Below are positions 45,082 through 53,605 of a DNA stretch of 64,000 bases, in pieces. The notes under the pieces were generated by a model. The model saw only the letters and a list, made by a program, of their open reading frames with translations, searched no databases and was not told where the DNA came from. A program made the translations under genes and the position numbers. Where the stretch lies: NCBI RefSeq assembly GCF_001076885.1, contig NZ_JVDT01000077.1:1-64000 (forward strand), read 5' to 3'. Every line of letters begins with the position of its first letter. Within the stretch, counting starts at the first letter, position 1. Source of the stretch: Bacillus sp. 522_BSPC. Its GTDB lineage: Bacteria; Bacillota; Bacilli; Bacillales; Cytobacillaceae.

Positions 45082-45597
45082 ATTAGCAAAGATATGATTT
45101 TAAATGAAGGCATTCGTGCAAGAGAAGTTCGTCTTATTGACCAAAATGGAGAACAGCTTGGGATTAAAACGAAATTTGAAGCTCTTGAAATTGCAACACG
45201 TGTAAATCTTGATGTTGTTCTTGTTGCTCCAAACGCAAAACCGCCAGTAGCTCGTATCATGGACTATGGTAAATACAAGTTTGAACAGCAAAAGAAAGAA
45301 AAAGAAGCACGTAAAAATCAAAAAATCATTAATATTAAAGAGGTTCGCCTTAGTCCAACTATAGATGAGCATGACTTTAATACAAAGCTTCGTAATGCTA
45401 TTAAGTTCCTAGAAAAAGGCGATAAAGTAAAAGCATCCATTCGTTTTAAAGGACGTGCTATTACACATAAGGAAATCGGTCAACGAGTACTTGTTCGTTT
45501 TGCAGAAGCATGTGCAGAAGTTGCCACTGTGGAATCACATCCAAAAATGGACGGTCGAAGCATGTTCATGACTTTAGCGCCTAAAAACGACAAGTAA
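45082..45597 (+). CDS. infC: Translation initiation factor IF-3 (ATT start)
   Basis: IF-3 of 171 residues, which binds the 30S subunit and monitors start-codon fidelity. The start is the rare ATT at 45082: GGAGGTG (45068-45074) is ideally spaced 7 bases upstream, and ATT-AGC-AAA-GAT gives the I-S-K-D opening seen in Bacillus IF-3. The internal ATG at 45094 has no ribosome-binding site of its own. The N-domain contains [20 protein letters not shown], the linker [14 protein letters not shown], and the C-domain [18 protein letters not shown] non-canonical start that IF-3 itself discriminates against gives autoregulation. First gene of infC-rpmI-rplT. Confidence 0.96.
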   Translation: MSKDMILNEGIRAREVRLIDQNGEQLGIKTKFEALEIATRVNLDVVLVAPNAKPPVARIMDYGKYKFEQQKKEKEARKNQKIINIKEVRLSPTIDEHDFNTKLRNAIKFLEKGDKVKASIRFKGRAITHKEIGQRVLVRFAEACAEVATVESHPKMDGRSMFMTLAPKNDK

Positions 45598-45612
45598 GAG
45601 GAGGAATACCAA

Positions 45613-45813
45613 ATGCCAAAAATGAAAACTCACCGCGGAGCTGCTAAACGTTTCAAAAAGACAGGCTCTGGTAAATTAAAACGCTCAAAAGCTTATACTA
45701 GTCACTTATTTGCTAACAAATCTACTAAGCAAAAACGTAAACTTCGCAAAGCTGGATTAGTATCCAAAGGCGATTTCAAACGCATTCGTCATTTATTAGA
45801 CAACATTAAGTAA
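45613..45813 (+). CDS. rpmI: 50S ribosomal protein L35
   Basis: Complete L35 of 66 residues, very basic, beginning [20 protein letters not shown] and ending in the usual helical HLLDNIK region. The ribosome-binding site is AAGAGGAGGAA. It lies between infC (15 bases upstream) and rplT (26 bases downstream), the standard operon, and is under control of the L20 leader. Confidence 0.98.
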   Translation: MPKMKTHRGAAKRFKKTGSGKLKRSKAYTSHLFANKSTKQKRKLRKAGLVSKGDFKRIRHLLDNIK

Positions 45814-45839
45814 TTTTTTCAATATAGGAGGGAAATTAT

Positions 45840-46196
45840 ATGCCACGTGTTAAAGGCGGTACAGTTACACGCAAACGTCGTAAAAAAGTTCTTAAATTAG
45901 CTAAAGGTTATTATGGTTCAAAACATACATTATACAAAGTTGCAAACCAACAAGTAATGAAATCATTAATGTATGCATACAGAGATCGTCGTCAAAAGAA
46001 ACGTGATTTCCGTAAATTATGGATTACTCGTATCAACGCAGCTGCTCGTATCAACGGTCTTTCTTATAGCCGTTTAATGCACGGATTGAAGTTAGCTGGT
46101 ATTGAAGTAAACCGTAAAATGCTTGCTGAACTTGCTGTAAGTGATGAAAAAGCATTTGCTGAATTAGCTACAGTTGCAAAACAAAACTTAAAATAA
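45840..46196 (+). CDS. rplT: 50S ribosomal protein L20
   Basis: Complete L20 of 118 residues, basic, beginning [26 protein letters not shown] and containing [11 protein letters not shown] and the globular C-terminus. L20 is essential for 50S assembly and is the regulator of its own operon through the leader upstream of infC. Ribosome-binding site TAGGAGGGAA. Followed directly by a terminator. Confidence 0.98.
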   Translation: MPRVKGGTVTRKRRKKVLKLAKGYYGSKHTLYKVANQQVMKSLMYAYRDRRQKKRDFRKLWITRINAAARINGLSYSRLMHGLKLAGIEVNRKMLAELAVSDEKAFAELATVAKQNLK

Positions 46197-46205
46197 GTTT
46201 ATTAA

Positions 46206-46238
46206 AAAAAGGAGGTATTTGCTACCTTCTTTTTTTTA
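46206..46238 (+). terminator. Intrinsic terminator after rplT
   Basis: AAGGAGGTA pairs with TACCTTCTT (one wobble) around a 5-base loop, followed by a long T-run. Confidence 0.87.
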
Positions 46239-46270
46239 TATTTTTTTCTTTGAAAGAAGGAGGAAGCAGG

Positions 46271-46537
46271 ATGATGCCATTACTATCCATCTATTTAGTG
46301 TTAATCAATGTAACAGGCTATTTATTCATGATGATTGATAAAAAAAGAGCGATCAAGCATCAGTATCGCATAAGTGAGCGAACCCTTTGGACAATTGCTA
46401 TTTTTTTCGGTGCTTTAGGGTTATACATAGGTATGCAAAATTTTCGGCATAAAACAAAGCATGCTACATTTAAATATGGTTTACCAGCACTAACATTACT
46501 AGAATTAGGGATTGTACTCTATTGGTTGAATGTTTAG
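46271..46537 (+). CDS. ysdA: DUF1294 membrane protein YsdA
   Basis: Small membrane protein of 88 residues, DUF1294 family. ATG at 46271 (or 46274) follows AAGGAGG with 7-base spacing. Visible features: a first hydrophobic segment PLLSIYLVLINVTGYLFM, the family motif DKKRAIKHQYRISERTLW, and IFFGALGLYIGMQNFRHKTKHATFK followed by a last hydrophobic helix. In Bacillus subtilis ysdA follows rplT. Function unknown. Confidence 0.88.
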   Translation: MMPLLSIYLVLINVTGYLFMMIDKKRAIKHQYRISERTLWTIAIFFGALGLYIGMQNFRHKTKHATFKYGLPALTLLELGIVLYWLNV

Positions 46538-46605
46538 GCATATTCTCTTGTCTTTTTCTATACACTTTAATAACAGCATGATTCTTTAGAGCAGAAGGTG
46601 ATAAG

Positions 46606-47181
46606 ATGGAAGAGCAGTTATCAGTCCTATTTGTAATGGTAGAAGTTAGTGGCATTTTAGCGCCAATTATATTTATTTTATTCCATACCCTACGGCAATT
46701 TTTGTTTATTCCTCCAATCTTAGTCTGTATTGCAGGAGGAGTTTTATTTGGAGTGACGCTTGGAACCATCTATTCTATTATAGGCTTAACAATTAATTGT
46801 CTCATTTTCTATACTGTCATTCATCGCTTGCCAAAGACACATCGGAAACTATCTAATTTAAAAAAAAGATGGTTTGGGGAGTATCGTAATTTGACACTTG
46901 GACAAATCACAGTATTGCGTTTAATACCAGTATTTCATTATCATTTACTAAATTTTTGCCTATTAGAGAAAAGAAAAAGTTTAAATGAATATGGAAAAAG
47001 CGCTTTTTTAAGCAATATACCTTTAGCGTTCTTTTATACTATTTTCGGTCAGTTTATTAGTCAATTTTCGTTAACAATGGTCGTCATTATTATGTTTGCA
47101 TTAGCGATACTTGTTTATATTTTAAGGGAAAAAATTACGATTATTAAATGGAGAGAATTTTTTAAAGAAGCCCATGAGTAA
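46606..47181 (+). CDS. ytxB: TVP38/TMEM64-family membrane protein YtxB
   Basis: Membrane protein of 191 residues of the TVP38/TMEM64 (DedA-superfamily-like) group, with about five hydrophobic segments. The motif FIPPILVCIAGGVLFGVTLGTIYSIIG near residues 40-65 fits the family. The start follows CAGAAGGTGA. Position and length suggest YtxB, though the molecular function is not known; lipid scramblase activity has been proposed for related proteins. Followed by a strong bidirectional terminator. Confidence 0.8.
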   Translation: MEEQLSVLFVMVEVSGILAPIIFILFHTLRQFLFIPPILVCIAGGVLFGVTLGTIYSIIGLTINCLIFYTVIHRLPKTHRKLSNLKKRWFGEYRNLTLGQITVLRLIPVFHYHLLNFCLLEKRKSLNEYGKSAFLSNIPLAFFYTIFGQFISQFSLTMVVIIMFALAILVYILREKITIIKWREFFKEAHE

Positions 47182-47396
47182 AATACTTCATGTAAAAAAG
47201 TCTAGGACAAAACTAATTTGCTAATCTGTGAAGACGAACAATTTCTAATATAGCGATTTCACAAATAGCTGTTATCCAATATGAGTTATGAAAAATAATC
47301 AAATGAAAAACTAATTCGTTCCCATTCTGCTACAGACACAAAATGTGCTGCAGGGAACAACACCAACTTCACTGAAACGGTCTTTTATAAACTATA

Positions 47397-47443
47397 AAAA
47401 CCCGACCAACCATATGGAACTTGATATGGTTGGTCGGGTTTTT
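47397..47443. terminator. Strong bidirectional terminator
   Basis: A perfect 15-bp stem, CCCGACCAACCATAT (47401-47415) with ATATGGTTGGTCGGG (47424-47438), flanked by AAAA and TTTTT. It serves both ytxB and the convergent ysdB. The bases 47182-47396 hold no other recognised feature. Confidence 0.93.
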
Positions 47444-47470
47444 CAATGAGCTGGAATACTGTCCGAACCT

Positions 47471-47836
47471 CTACGTATTTTTTTCTGCTTCTTTAAACCG
47501 TGTCCAATCAATTTTAGCCTTTGGGTATATAGACAATAGTGACTGTTCTATATAGGCTTTGTCTTGTTTTGACATCTTCGTATTATAAGGATTGGTAGGG
47601 AATAGTAAGATGTGATCAACTTCGTTTGCTACTGCGTATTTTTCCCCTTCGAGTAAATGCCCTTTATAGGTTAATAAGAGATTCATTCTTATATTATCCT
47701 TTTGATCGAGCAAATAAAAAGTTCTCCGCTTTTGCGCTAACTTCAATCGTTGTTGTGGATTCATTAAGAAAGAAAGGATTCGAAATAAACCATAAAGAAG
47801 AAATACGAGCAGAACAATTAACAAAAGCCATTTCAT
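47471..47836 (-). CDS. ysdB: SigW-regulated protein YsdB
   Basis: Small protein of 121 residues with an N-terminal membrane anchor (LLLIVLLVFLLYGLF) and a cytoplasmic remainder beginning LMNPQQRLKLAQKRRTFYLLD. Position between ytxB and ysdC and its size fit YsdB. In Bacillus subtilis ysdB belongs to the SigW cell-envelope stress regulon; a perfect SigW promoter is visible upstream here (47882-47907), which strongly supports the assignment. The ribosome-binding site is GGAGGCTC on the minus strand. The biochemical role is unknown. Confidence 0.88.
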   Translation of the reverse strand: MKWLLLIVLLVFLLYGLFRILSFLMNPQQRLKLAQKRRTFYLLDQKDNIRMNLLLTYKGHLLEGEKYAVANEVDHILLFPTNPYNTKMSKQDKAYIEQSLLSIYPKAKIDWTRFKEAEKNT

Positions 47837-47881
47837 AAAAGAGCCTCCAGTAACTTAATTTTTCAGGATTAACTAATAGAA

Positions 47882-47907
47882 TACGATTGATAATAGAAAA
47901 GGTTTCA
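47882..47907 (-). promoter_or_regulatory. SigW-dependent promoter of ysdB
   Basis: On the minus strand: TGAAAC (47902-47907), then CTTTT and the rest of a 16-base spacer, then CGTA (47882-47885) followed by TT. It matches the SigW consensus (TGAAAC-N16-CGTA) exactly. The start of ysdB is about 45 bases downstream. Confidence 0.88.
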
Positions 47908-48126
47908 TTATTTTAGAAAAAATATTTTTTTAAAAGAAAAAAGATTAAATAAATAGAAACCAAGGTTTGATACATAATAAAAGCAAGGGTTCTTTCTATA
48001 CCCATATAAGACGGGTAGTAAGCAACTATTGAGGGAAGATTCTTTTTATAAGTAATTAATACTTTGTACTATATCTATTTTCTAGTATAATAATGAAGAA
48101 TATATTATATTAAGGGAGTCGAAATA

Positions 48127-49212
48127 ATGTCCAAATTAGATGAAACATTAACGATGCTTAAAGATCTCACAGATGCAAAAGGCATCCCAGGCAATGAAAG
48201 AGAACCAAGAGAAGTAATGAAAAAGTACATAACAGAATATGCGGATGAAGTGACAACAGATAATTTAGGAAGCTTAATTGCTAAGAAAGTTGGTCAGGAA
48301 AATGGACCAAAAATTATGGTTGCAGGTCATCTGGATGAAGTTGGATTTATGGTAACTCGTATTGATGATAAAGGGTTTCTTTATTTTCAAACAGTAGGCG
48401 GTTGGTGGTCCCAAGTAATGCTAGCTCAAAGAGTAACGATTGTAACGAGTAAAGGCGAAATTACTGGAATTACAGGGTCTAAACCTCCACATGTATTAAG
48501 CCCAGAAGCAAGAAAAAAACCAATAGATATTAAGGATATCTTTATTGATATTGGTGCATCTTCTAAAGAAGAAGCAATGGAATGGGGAGTAAAACCAGGA
48601 GATATGATCGTTCCATATTTCGAATTTACAGTAATGAATAATGAAAAAATGTTGCTTGCAAAAGCATGGGATAATCGAATTGGTTGTGCAATTGCAATTG
48701 ATGTATTAAAAAATTTAAAAGAAATCAATCATCCTAATATTGTATATGGTGTTGGAACAGTTCAAGAAGAGGTTGGTCTTCGTGGAGCGAAAACAGCAGC
48801 GAACTTAATTGAGCCGGATATTGGGTTCGGAGTTGATGTTGGAATAGCTGGAGATACACCGGGAGTTACAGAAAAAGAAGCACTAAGTAAAATGGGTAAG
48901 GGTCCACAAATCATCTTATATGATGCTTCAATGGTTTCCCATAAAGGGTTACGTGACCTTGTTACAGATACAGCGGATGAGCTAAACATTCCTTATCAAT
49001 TTGATAGTGTGCCAGGAGGCGGGACAGACTCTGGCTCTATTCACTTAACACATAAAGGAGTTCCGACGTTATCGATTACAATCGCAACTCGCTATATTCA
49101 TTCACATGCTGCAATGCTTCATCGTGATGATTATGAAAATGCAGTCAAATTAATTGTGGAAGTTATTAAGAGATTAGATCGTGAAACAGTTGATTCCTTG
49201 ACATTTGCATAA
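48127..49212 (+). CDS. ysdC: M42-family aminopeptidase YsdC
   Basis: Metallopeptidase of 361 residues in family M42 (glutamyl aminopeptidase/endoglucanase-like), cytoplasmic and usually a large tetrahedral complex. Metal-ligand motifs are visible: [12 protein letters not shown] (H68, D70), [23 protein letters not shown] (catalytic Glu), [10 protein letters not shown], and the C-terminal [10 protein letters not shown]. It removes N-terminal residues from peptides. The start follows AAGGGAG, with a TATAAT at 48086. It ends the rplT-ysdC conserved block; the next genes diverge from the Bacillus subtilis order. Confidence 0.95.
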   Translation: MSKLDETLTMLKDLTDAKGIPGNEREPREVMKKYITEYADEVTTDNLGSLIAKKVGQENGPKIMVAGHLDEVGFMVTRIDDKGFLYFQTVGGWWSQVMLAQRVTIVTSKGEITGITGSKPPHVLSPEARKKPIDIKDIFIDIGASSKEEAMEWGVKPGDMIVPYFEFTVMNNEKMLLAKAWDNRIGCAIAIDVLKNLKEINHPNIVYGVGTVQEEVGLRGAKTAANLIEPDIGFGVDVGIAGDTPGVTEKEALSKMGKGPQIILYDASMVSHKGLRDLVTDTADELNIPYQFDSVPGGGTDSGSIHLTHKGVPTLSITIATRYIHSHAAMLHRDDYENAVKLIVEVIKRLDRETVDSLTFA

Positions 49213-49231
49213 ACAGCTAAAATAAAAAAGA

Positions 49232-49267
49232 GAATTTGATCTTCAAAAATCAAATTCCCTTTTTCTT
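49232..49267 (+). terminator. Intrinsic terminator between ysdC and PerM-like gene
   Basis: GAATTTGAT pairs with ATCAAATTC around an 8-base loop, followed by CCTTTTTCTT; AAAAAAG precedes it, so it may work in both directions. Confidence 0.8.
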
Positions 49268-49304
49268 ATTTCAAAGAAAATACTATAACTTATACCAAAA
49301 TCTT

Positions 49305-50417
49305 TTACTCGATTGGAGGGATTTGGGTATTTAATATAGCTGCTTTCCGTGCTTTAAGGAGACGATTAATATTAACTACAATCGTTTTGACAGCAGCATA
49401 GGTCGGTACGGCAAGAATCATTCCTAAAATTCCTGCTAAATTTCCTGCTACTAATAACAAAATAATAATTGTTGCTGGATGGGTATCCAACCTTTTTCCT
49501 AGAATTAATGGAGATAGGATATTTCCTTCAATCTGTTGAGCAATGGTAATGACAATAATAACTAGGAACGCTTGTGTTGGCGATGTGAAAAGGGCGATTA
49601 TAACAGCTGGTGCACCACCAATTAAAGGACCAACATATGGAATAATATTCGTAACAGCAACAATTAAGGCCATTACAAGTGCATAATCAAGCCCAATACT
49701 CAAATAGCCGATTAATGATAAGGTTCCTACAAACAAAGCTACTATTACTTGTCCTTGAATATAGGCTGCAATTGTTTCACTTGTATCTTTAATAATTCTT
49801 AAACCTTCTTTTCGATAAGAAGAAGGGAAGAATTTTGATAATGCTTCAGGAAATTTGCTACCATCTTTAAAACAATAGAAAAGTAAAAATGGAACCGTTA
49901 CAATAGTAATGGTGATATTCGTCATGGTACTGATAACTGTCCCAATTCCATTTGTTATATTGCTTGGAATAGTTTGAGCATAAGCCTTTAGGTTCTCCGT
50001 AATATCCTCAATTTTTACATATTCTTGGTTCATAATCCATTTGTACTGTTTAGTATCATTTAAGTATTGGAAATAGTGAACTGCATCATCAGCATATTTA
50101 GGAATATTGCTAAATAATTCGCTAACCTGTTTACTAATCATCGGTACAACACTGCCAATTGCCAAAATAATAATTCCAATCACTGCAAGATAGAGAATAA
50201 TAATTGCGAGTGTTTTCGGAATTTTATTTTTTTGCAAAAATTTAACGATTGGATTAAGTAAAAAATATAAGAAACCAGTAATAATAATTGGCACAAAAAG
50301 TGTGGAAAATAGCACTGCAACTGGTTTGAATAAAAACGTAATTTTTGTGCAGAGATAAATAATGGCAGCGATGATGAGAATCTGCAGTAACCAATAATGA
50401 AACTTCTTCTTTGTCAA
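49305..50417 (-). CDS. AI-2E/PerM-family transporter
   Basis: Membrane protein of 370 residues with about eight hydrophobic segments, AI-2E exporter superfamily. The late part contains IPYVGPLIGGAPAVIIALFTSP and EGNILSPLILGKRLDTHPATI, the conserved C-terminal family signature. It starts with TTG on the minus strand behind AAAAAGGTG. It is a distant paralogue of ytvI. The transported substrate is unknown, and autoinducer export is not implied. Located next to the xyl block but with no evident link to xylose. Confidence 0.88.
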   Translation of the reverse strand: MTKKKFHYWLLQILIIAAIIYLCTKITFLFKPVAVLFSTLFVPIIITGFLYFLLNPIVKFLQKNKIPKTLAIIILYLAVIGIIILAIGSVVPMISKQVSELFSNIPKYADDAVHYFQYLNDTKQYKWIMNQEYVKIEDITENLKAYAQTIPSNITNGIGTVISTMTNITITIVTVPFLLFYCFKDGSKFPEALSKFFPSSYRKEGLRIIKDTSETIAAYIQGQVIVALFVGTLSLIGYLSIGLDYALVMALIVAVTNIIPYVGPLIGGAPAVIIALFTSPTQAFLVIIVITIAQQIEGNILSPLILGKRLDTHPATIIILLLVAGNLAGILGMILAVPTYAAVKTIVVNINRLLKARKAAILNTQIPPIE

Positions 50418-50589
50418 AATTTTTCACCTTTTTCTTATTTTGTATAGCAAGTATAGCATATTCATTCAATTTCTTGTAAATATTGTATTATGTATTTTAA
50501 ACGATTGTATCACACTTTACGTTCATAATGATATTACGAGATAAGGAGGAGAAAAGTTTCATTTATCCTAAGAAGATTTCCTTTAAAGT

Positions 50590-50640
50590 ATAAGAAAAAA
50601 TGATACAATCTGTTATTTTTAGAAATAAGATTGTATCATT
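50590..50640 (-). terminator. Terminator of the xylR-like gene (minus strand)
   Basis: AATGATACAATC pairs perfectly with GATTGTATCATT and an inner TTATTT with AAATAA, forming an 18-pair hairpin with a 2-base bulge. On the minus strand it is followed by TTTTTTCTTA. Confidence 0.88.
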
Positions 50641-50666
50641 CCATGAACCATACGCAAAATGCTATG

Positions 50667-51827
50667 TTAATCTGTATTAATAATTTTCAGATGGGAAATA
50701 TTTAAGAAATTACGAATGTTCAAAGCGGTAGCCCCAAATAAAGATGCCTTCGAACCTAAACTCGAATTTTCAATGACGATGTCTTTATTAAAGGAGCTTT
50801 GCAGATTATTGCTGATTAATGAAAGTATCTCAGGGATTCTTCGAATGACAGAACTGTTCATGAATATAAGCTTTGGAGCAAAAAAAGTCATTATATTGTT
50901 TATGCCCTTCGATAAATTATAGCAATGTTCTTGAATAATTTCTTGAACAAGGGGGTCTTTAGCAAAATATAGCTCAGCTAATAAATCAGGAGTGACATCT
51001 GTTAACTCTTTCTTTTCTTTGAACAGCTCTAGAAGAACTTTATCGGAGCAGTACTGCTCTAAGCAACCTTTATTCCCACAAGGACAAGCTTTGCCGTTTG
51101 GATAAAGCACAGAATGACCAATTTCACCAGCTCTTCCATCTAGTCCTGTAAATAATTGACCATCAATTATAATTCCAGCACCGATCCCACTGTGAATACT
51201 TAAACTGATTAAGTTATTAAATTCAGTAGAAAAAGTAGACTCTCCTATTGCTGTTAAATTTGCTTCGTTTTCAATATGGATAGGATACTGGTATAGCTTC
51301 GTTAATTCCTCATAAAGTTCCATTTTGTCTAAATCATAATATGGTGTAAACGAGATAGTATTTTCATTTACAATACCATGAATTGCAATTCCAATTCCGA
51401 TAATACCATAGGTTGTCAGATGGCTTATTTTTTGATATTTTTCAATTATATTTGAAACATGTGCAATGACATTTTCTTTTGTAATAAATATACCTCTTTC
51501 TTTATTGTAAAAGACAACTTCTCCATCTAGGTATGTGACCATTGTGGAAATGAAGTCATAGCCAAGCTCGATAGCGATTGAAAGACCTGCTTTATTATTT
51601 AGTTGTAAAAGAATTGGTTTTCTTCCTCCAGAATGACTACTCTCACCAATTCCAATTTCTTCAATAAGTTTATCCTCAAGTAATTTCTTTGTTATATCAG
51701 ATACAGTTGCTTTATTTAAACCAATATTAGATGAAAGACTTGCTCGAGAAATGGGAGCATGTTGAACAATTTGCTCCATGACAAGAGAAGCATTTTGCTC
51801 TCTAATTACATATTTATCTGTGACCAT
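50667..51827 (-). CDS. xylR: Xylose repressor XylR (ROK family)
   Basis: ROK repressor of 386 residues. The N-terminal HTH has PISRASLSSNIGLNKATVSDITKKLL; the ROK domain has the zinc motif CPCGNKGCLEQYC and GAGIIIDGQLFTGLDGRAGEIGH. It is divergent from xylA, the standard xylR-xylA arrangement. The start follows GGAGGAAAATA. Two matching operator sites (51872-51891 and 51985-52004) flank the intergenic region, one for itself and one for xylA. Xylose should be the inducer. It is clearly different from the island ROK regulator at 20464. Confidence 0.92.
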   Translation of the reverse strand: MVTDKYVIREQNASLVMEQIVQHAPISRASLSSNIGLNKATVSDITKKLLEDKLIEEIGIGESSHSGGRKPILLQLNNKAGLSIAIELGYDFISTMVTYLDGEVVFYNKERGIFITKENVIAHVSNIIEKYQKISHLTTYGIIGIGIAIHGIVNENTISFTPYYDLDKMELYEELTKLYQYPIHIENEANLTAIGESTFSTEFNNLISLSIHSGIGAGIIIDGQLFTGLDGRAGEIGHSVLYPNGKACPCGNKGCLEQYCSDKVLLELFKEKKELTDVTPDLLAELYFAKDPLVQEIIQEHCYNLSKGINNIMTFFAPKLIFMNSSVIRRIPEILSLISNNLQSSFNKDIVIENSSLGSKASLFGATALNIRNFLNISHLKIINTD

Positions 51828-51871
51828 TATTTTCCTCCAAACTAATTAATCCCCTTATAACGATGCTCATA

Positions 51872-51891
51872 TTGTTAGGTTACCATACTAA
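51872..51891 (-). promoter_or_regulatory. XylR operator, xylR side
   Basis: Read on the minus strand, TTAGTAT-GGTAAC-CTAACAA matches the xylA-side site (51985-52004) at 16 of 20 positions, with identical outer segments TTAGTAT and CTAACAA. It lies about 45 bases before the xylR start and probably mediates autoregulation. Confidence 0.72.
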
Positions 51892-51938
51892 TTAAAATAC
51901 TTCTATTAAATTTATGGATAAAATAATAAAAATACTAT

Positions 51939-51976
51939 TGTAAGCGCTTGACAAAAAATATAGTTAGATTTATGAT
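51939..51976 (+). promoter_or_regulatory. xylA promoter with overlapping cre-like site
   Basis: A textbook SigA promoter: TTGACA (51948-51953), 17-base spacer, TATGAT (51971-51976). The -35 overlaps TGTAAGCGCTTGACA (51939-51953), which has the AAGCGCTT cre core but an extra base relative to the perfect 14-mer. CcpA repression of xylA is therefore likely. Confidence 0.8.
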
Positions 51977-51984
51977 TAATGCAG

Positions 51985-52004
51985 TTAGTATACTGAACTA
52001 ACAA
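51985..52004 (+). promoter_or_regulatory. XylR operator, xylA side
   Basis: TTAGTAT-ACTGAA-CTAACAA; the core GTTAGT ... ACTAAC is an inverted repeat with 7-base spacing. It covers the expected start of transcription of xylA (near 51983), the classical position for XylR repression. Confidence 0.82.
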
Positions 52005-52105
52005 ATTAAAAATGATTTAATAGAATAGAAAGAAGATGCTACTTTTAAAAAGTAAGTTAAAGCAAGAACAAAAATATCTTTTATAACAATTAGGAGGGAA
52101 TTAAC

Positions 52106-53413
52106 ATGGAATTTTTTCCAATGATTAAAGAAGTCAAATATGAAGGACCAAAAACTGAAAATATTTTTGCTTACCGTCACTACAATCCAGAAGAAGTAGT
52201 TTTAGGAAAAACAATGAAAGAACATTTACGATTCAGCTTGGCATGGTGGCATACATTAACACAAGATGGATCAGATCCATTTGGTGCAGCTACTAATGTT
52301 CGTAACTGGTTTGGTGAAACACCAATGAAAACAGCAAAAAATAGAGTAGAAGCAGGCTTTGAATTAATGGAAAAAATGGGCTTTGAATTCTTTTGCTTCC
52401 ATGATGTTGATATTGCTCCAGAAGGGGAAACATTACAAGAGTTCTTCGACAATTTAGATGTAATCACAGATTTGATTAAAGAGAAGATGGATCAAACAGG
52501 TATTAAATTACTTTGGAATACGGCTAATATGTTTACAAATCCTCGCTTTGTACATGGGGCTGCTTCATCATCAAATGCAGAAGTTTTTGCATATGCTGCA
52601 GCTCAGGTGAAAAAAGGGTTAGAAATCAGTAAAAAGCTTGGCGGCAAAAACTATGTATTCTGGGGTGGCCGTGAAGGATATGAATCTTTACTAAACACAG
52701 ATTTACAACTTGAACAAGACAACATGGCTCGTTTTTTCCATATGGCAGTTGATTACGCAAAAGAATTAAATCATGAAGTTCAATTTTTAATTGAGCCAAA
52801 ACCAATGGAGCCATCAAAACACCAATACGATTTTGACGCTGCGACTGCAATGGCTTTCTTACAAAAATACAATCTTGATAAACACTTTAAACTAAACTTA
52901 GAAGCAAACCATGCAACATTAGCAGGGCATACTTTTGAACATGAAATGGCAGTAGCTAGAAGCTATAATGCACTTGGATCTCTGGATGCGAACCAAGGGG
53001 ATGTAATGCTTGGATGGGATACAGATGAATTCCCAACTAATATCTATGATACAACTCTAGCAATGTATCAAGTGCTAGAAAACGGAGGAATTGCTCCTGG
53101 TGGTATTAACTTTGATGCGAAAGTACGCCGTTCTTCTTTCTCTATGGAAGATTTAGTGCTAGCACACATTGCTGGTATGGATACCTTTGCACGCGGATTA
53201 AAATCAGCTGCAAAACTAAAAGAAGATCGTTTCTTCGACAAAGAAATTGAACGTAGATATATGAGCTATACAACTGGAATTGGTAAGTCCATTGTAGAAG
53301 GTAAAGAAGATTTGAAAACATTAACAGAATATGCATTACAACATGATCAAATTGAAAATGAGCCAAATCATCTAGAATTCTTAAAATCTCGTTTGAACGA
53401 TTATTTAGTATAA
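52106..53413 (+). CDS. xylA: Xylose isomerase
   Basis: Class II xylose isomerase of 435 residues converting D-xylose to D-xylulose. The N-terminal insert is typical of class II. Catalytic H99 and D102 lie in [12 protein letters not shown]; the segment [11 protein letters not shown] and the metal-binding [16 protein letters not shown] and [18 protein letters not shown] motifs follow. The ribosome-binding site is TAGGAGGGAA. It is controlled by XylR and probably CcpA. The next gene, xylB, follows after a structured 190-base gap. Confidence 0.97.
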   Translation: MEFFPMIKEVKYEGPKTENIFAYRHYNPEEVVLGKTMKEHLRFSLAWWHTLTQDGSDPFGAATNVRNWFGETPMKTAKNRVEAGFELMEKMGFEFFCFHDVDIAPEGETLQEFFDNLDVITDLIKEKMDQTGIKLLWNTANMFTNPRFVHGAASSSNAEVFAYAAAQVKKGLEISKKLGGKNYVFWGGREGYESLLNTDLQLEQDNMARFFHMAVDYAKELNHEVQFLIEPKPMEPSKHQYDFDAATAMAFLQKYNLDKHFKLNLEANHATLAGHTFEHEMAVARSYNALGSLDANQGDVMLGWDTDEFPTNIYDTTLAMYQVLENGGIAPGGINFDAKVRRSSFSMEDLVLAHIAGMDTFARGLKSAAKLKEDRFFDKEIERRYMSYTTGIGKSIVEGKEDLKTLTEYALQHDQIENEPNHLEFLKSRLNDYLV

Positions 53414-53443
53414 TATAAATATAATAATTTGGTATAACACCAT

Positions 53444-53567
53444 AAAGGGGTGTCTCAGGTAGAAGGAATTGGCATCACAAGTTTATTAGTAGGAGCTAAT
53501 TGAAAATAATCTACTATTTATACTTGTGGAGGTCTAAATCTCTATAAATGAGGCAGCCCTTTCTTTT
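53444..53567 (+). repeat. Structured element between xylA and xylB
   Basis: Outer arms 53444-53457 and 53549-53562 pair at 13 of 14 positions (one G-U). Inside, CACAAGT (53476) pairs with ACTTGTG (53522), and TAGTAG (53487) with CTACTA (53511), separated by TTAT and TTTAT. A weak T-rich tail (TTTCTTTT) follows. It may be an intercistronic attenuator/processing element or a degenerate small mobile element with terminal inverted repeats. Confidence 0.65.
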
Positions 53568-53605
53568 ATCATTTGTCACATGACTTAGGAAGGGAGAGCG
53601 TGAAA

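Noticed and set aside
49305-50417. Quorum-sensing autoinducer-2 exporter
   Set aside because: The AI-2E family name does not establish substrate; no luxS or lsr genes are nearby.
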